From: Rhea pennata
Taxonomy: Eukaryota; Chordata; Aves; Rheiformes; Rheidae
Assembly: GCF_028389875.1 (NCBI RefSeq)
Contig: NC_084702.1
Coordinates: 70,405,582-70,469,581 of the forward strand
Direction: 5' to 3'
Length of the DNA: 64,000 nt
The number at the start of each line of letters is the position of its first letter. Position 1 is the first letter of the stretch. The notes under the pieces are model-generated. The model saw only the letters and a list, made by a program, of their open reading frames with translations. It had not been told where the DNA came from and did no database searches. The position numbers were made by a program, and so were the translations under genes. Below, one piece after another: positions 63,801-64,000 of this stretch.

Positions 63801-64000
63801 GCAGAGCATCTGCCCTACTTCTGCTGCTGTGAATAGCTGTGTTTCCCACCAGGCCCCTGCAGATACCTGCTGCTATCACCCATGCAGTCTCTCTCGGCTG
63901 TGAGCCCATTGGTATGATGCATGGACTTGCACACTTGCTGCTTTGGGCTCTTCCCTTCCTTGGCAGGTCAGGGCAAGGGGACGCTGTGCATGGCTGTAGG
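60851..64000. other. Intergenic, no gene supported
   Basis: No coding exon was recognised. There are pyrimidine-rich runs near 62590-62620 and a short TA/TG repeat at about 62890-62930. The block at about 63330-63700 reads as unique sequence with an AACAATTGT box, but conservation cannot be judged from one genome. Confidence 0.45.

Overview
This is vertebrate nuclear DNA, almost certainly from a bird. Three things show it: genes split by long GT-AG introns, CpG islands at promoters, and CR1 retroposon 3' ends as the main interspersed repeat, including one tRNA-headed SINE-like element with a CR1 tail. There is no operon-like organisation, and most long open frames are chance or antisense shadows. 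Four protein-coding genes could be rebuilt exon by exon with phases that agree throughout.

Layout. (1) 5308-10076, + strand: the last five coding exons of CCBE1 (collagen-repeat region and C-terminus); the upstream EGF exons lie outside the window. (2) 15019-15684, + strand: complete three-exon MRPL17 (mitoribosomal protein bL17m) behind a CpG island with a ZNF143/THAP11-type promoter motif. (3) 25623-17872, - strand: complete nine-exon ARHGEF39 (DH-PH Rho exchange factor), convergent with MRPL17. (4) 28985-53192, + strand: a complete 29-exon unconventional myosin of 1068 residues. It has a class III-like motor, one IQ motif, a short charged helix, a proline-rich linker and, unusually, a C-terminal SH2 domain with the phosphotyrosine-binding arginine intact. 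About 8 kb to the right of it holds no gene I can support, only an old degraded CR1 LINE and simple repeats.

ARHGEF39 and the myosin appear to be head-to-head around one CpG island (about 28.8-29.0 kb). On the minus strand the island carries a TTTGAA cell-cycle (CHR-like) motif and a plausible splice donor for a non-coding first exon of ARHGEF39. A Rho-family activator and an actin motor sharing a promoter would make functional sense, but that is inference.

The motor-SH2 fusion is the most interesting object here. It joins an actin motor to a phosphotyrosine-reading module of the SH2D2A/SH2D7/HSH2D kind, with a PxxP-rich exon between them. I could not give it a standard gene symbol. All family assignments come from recognising sequence by eye; no database search was run.
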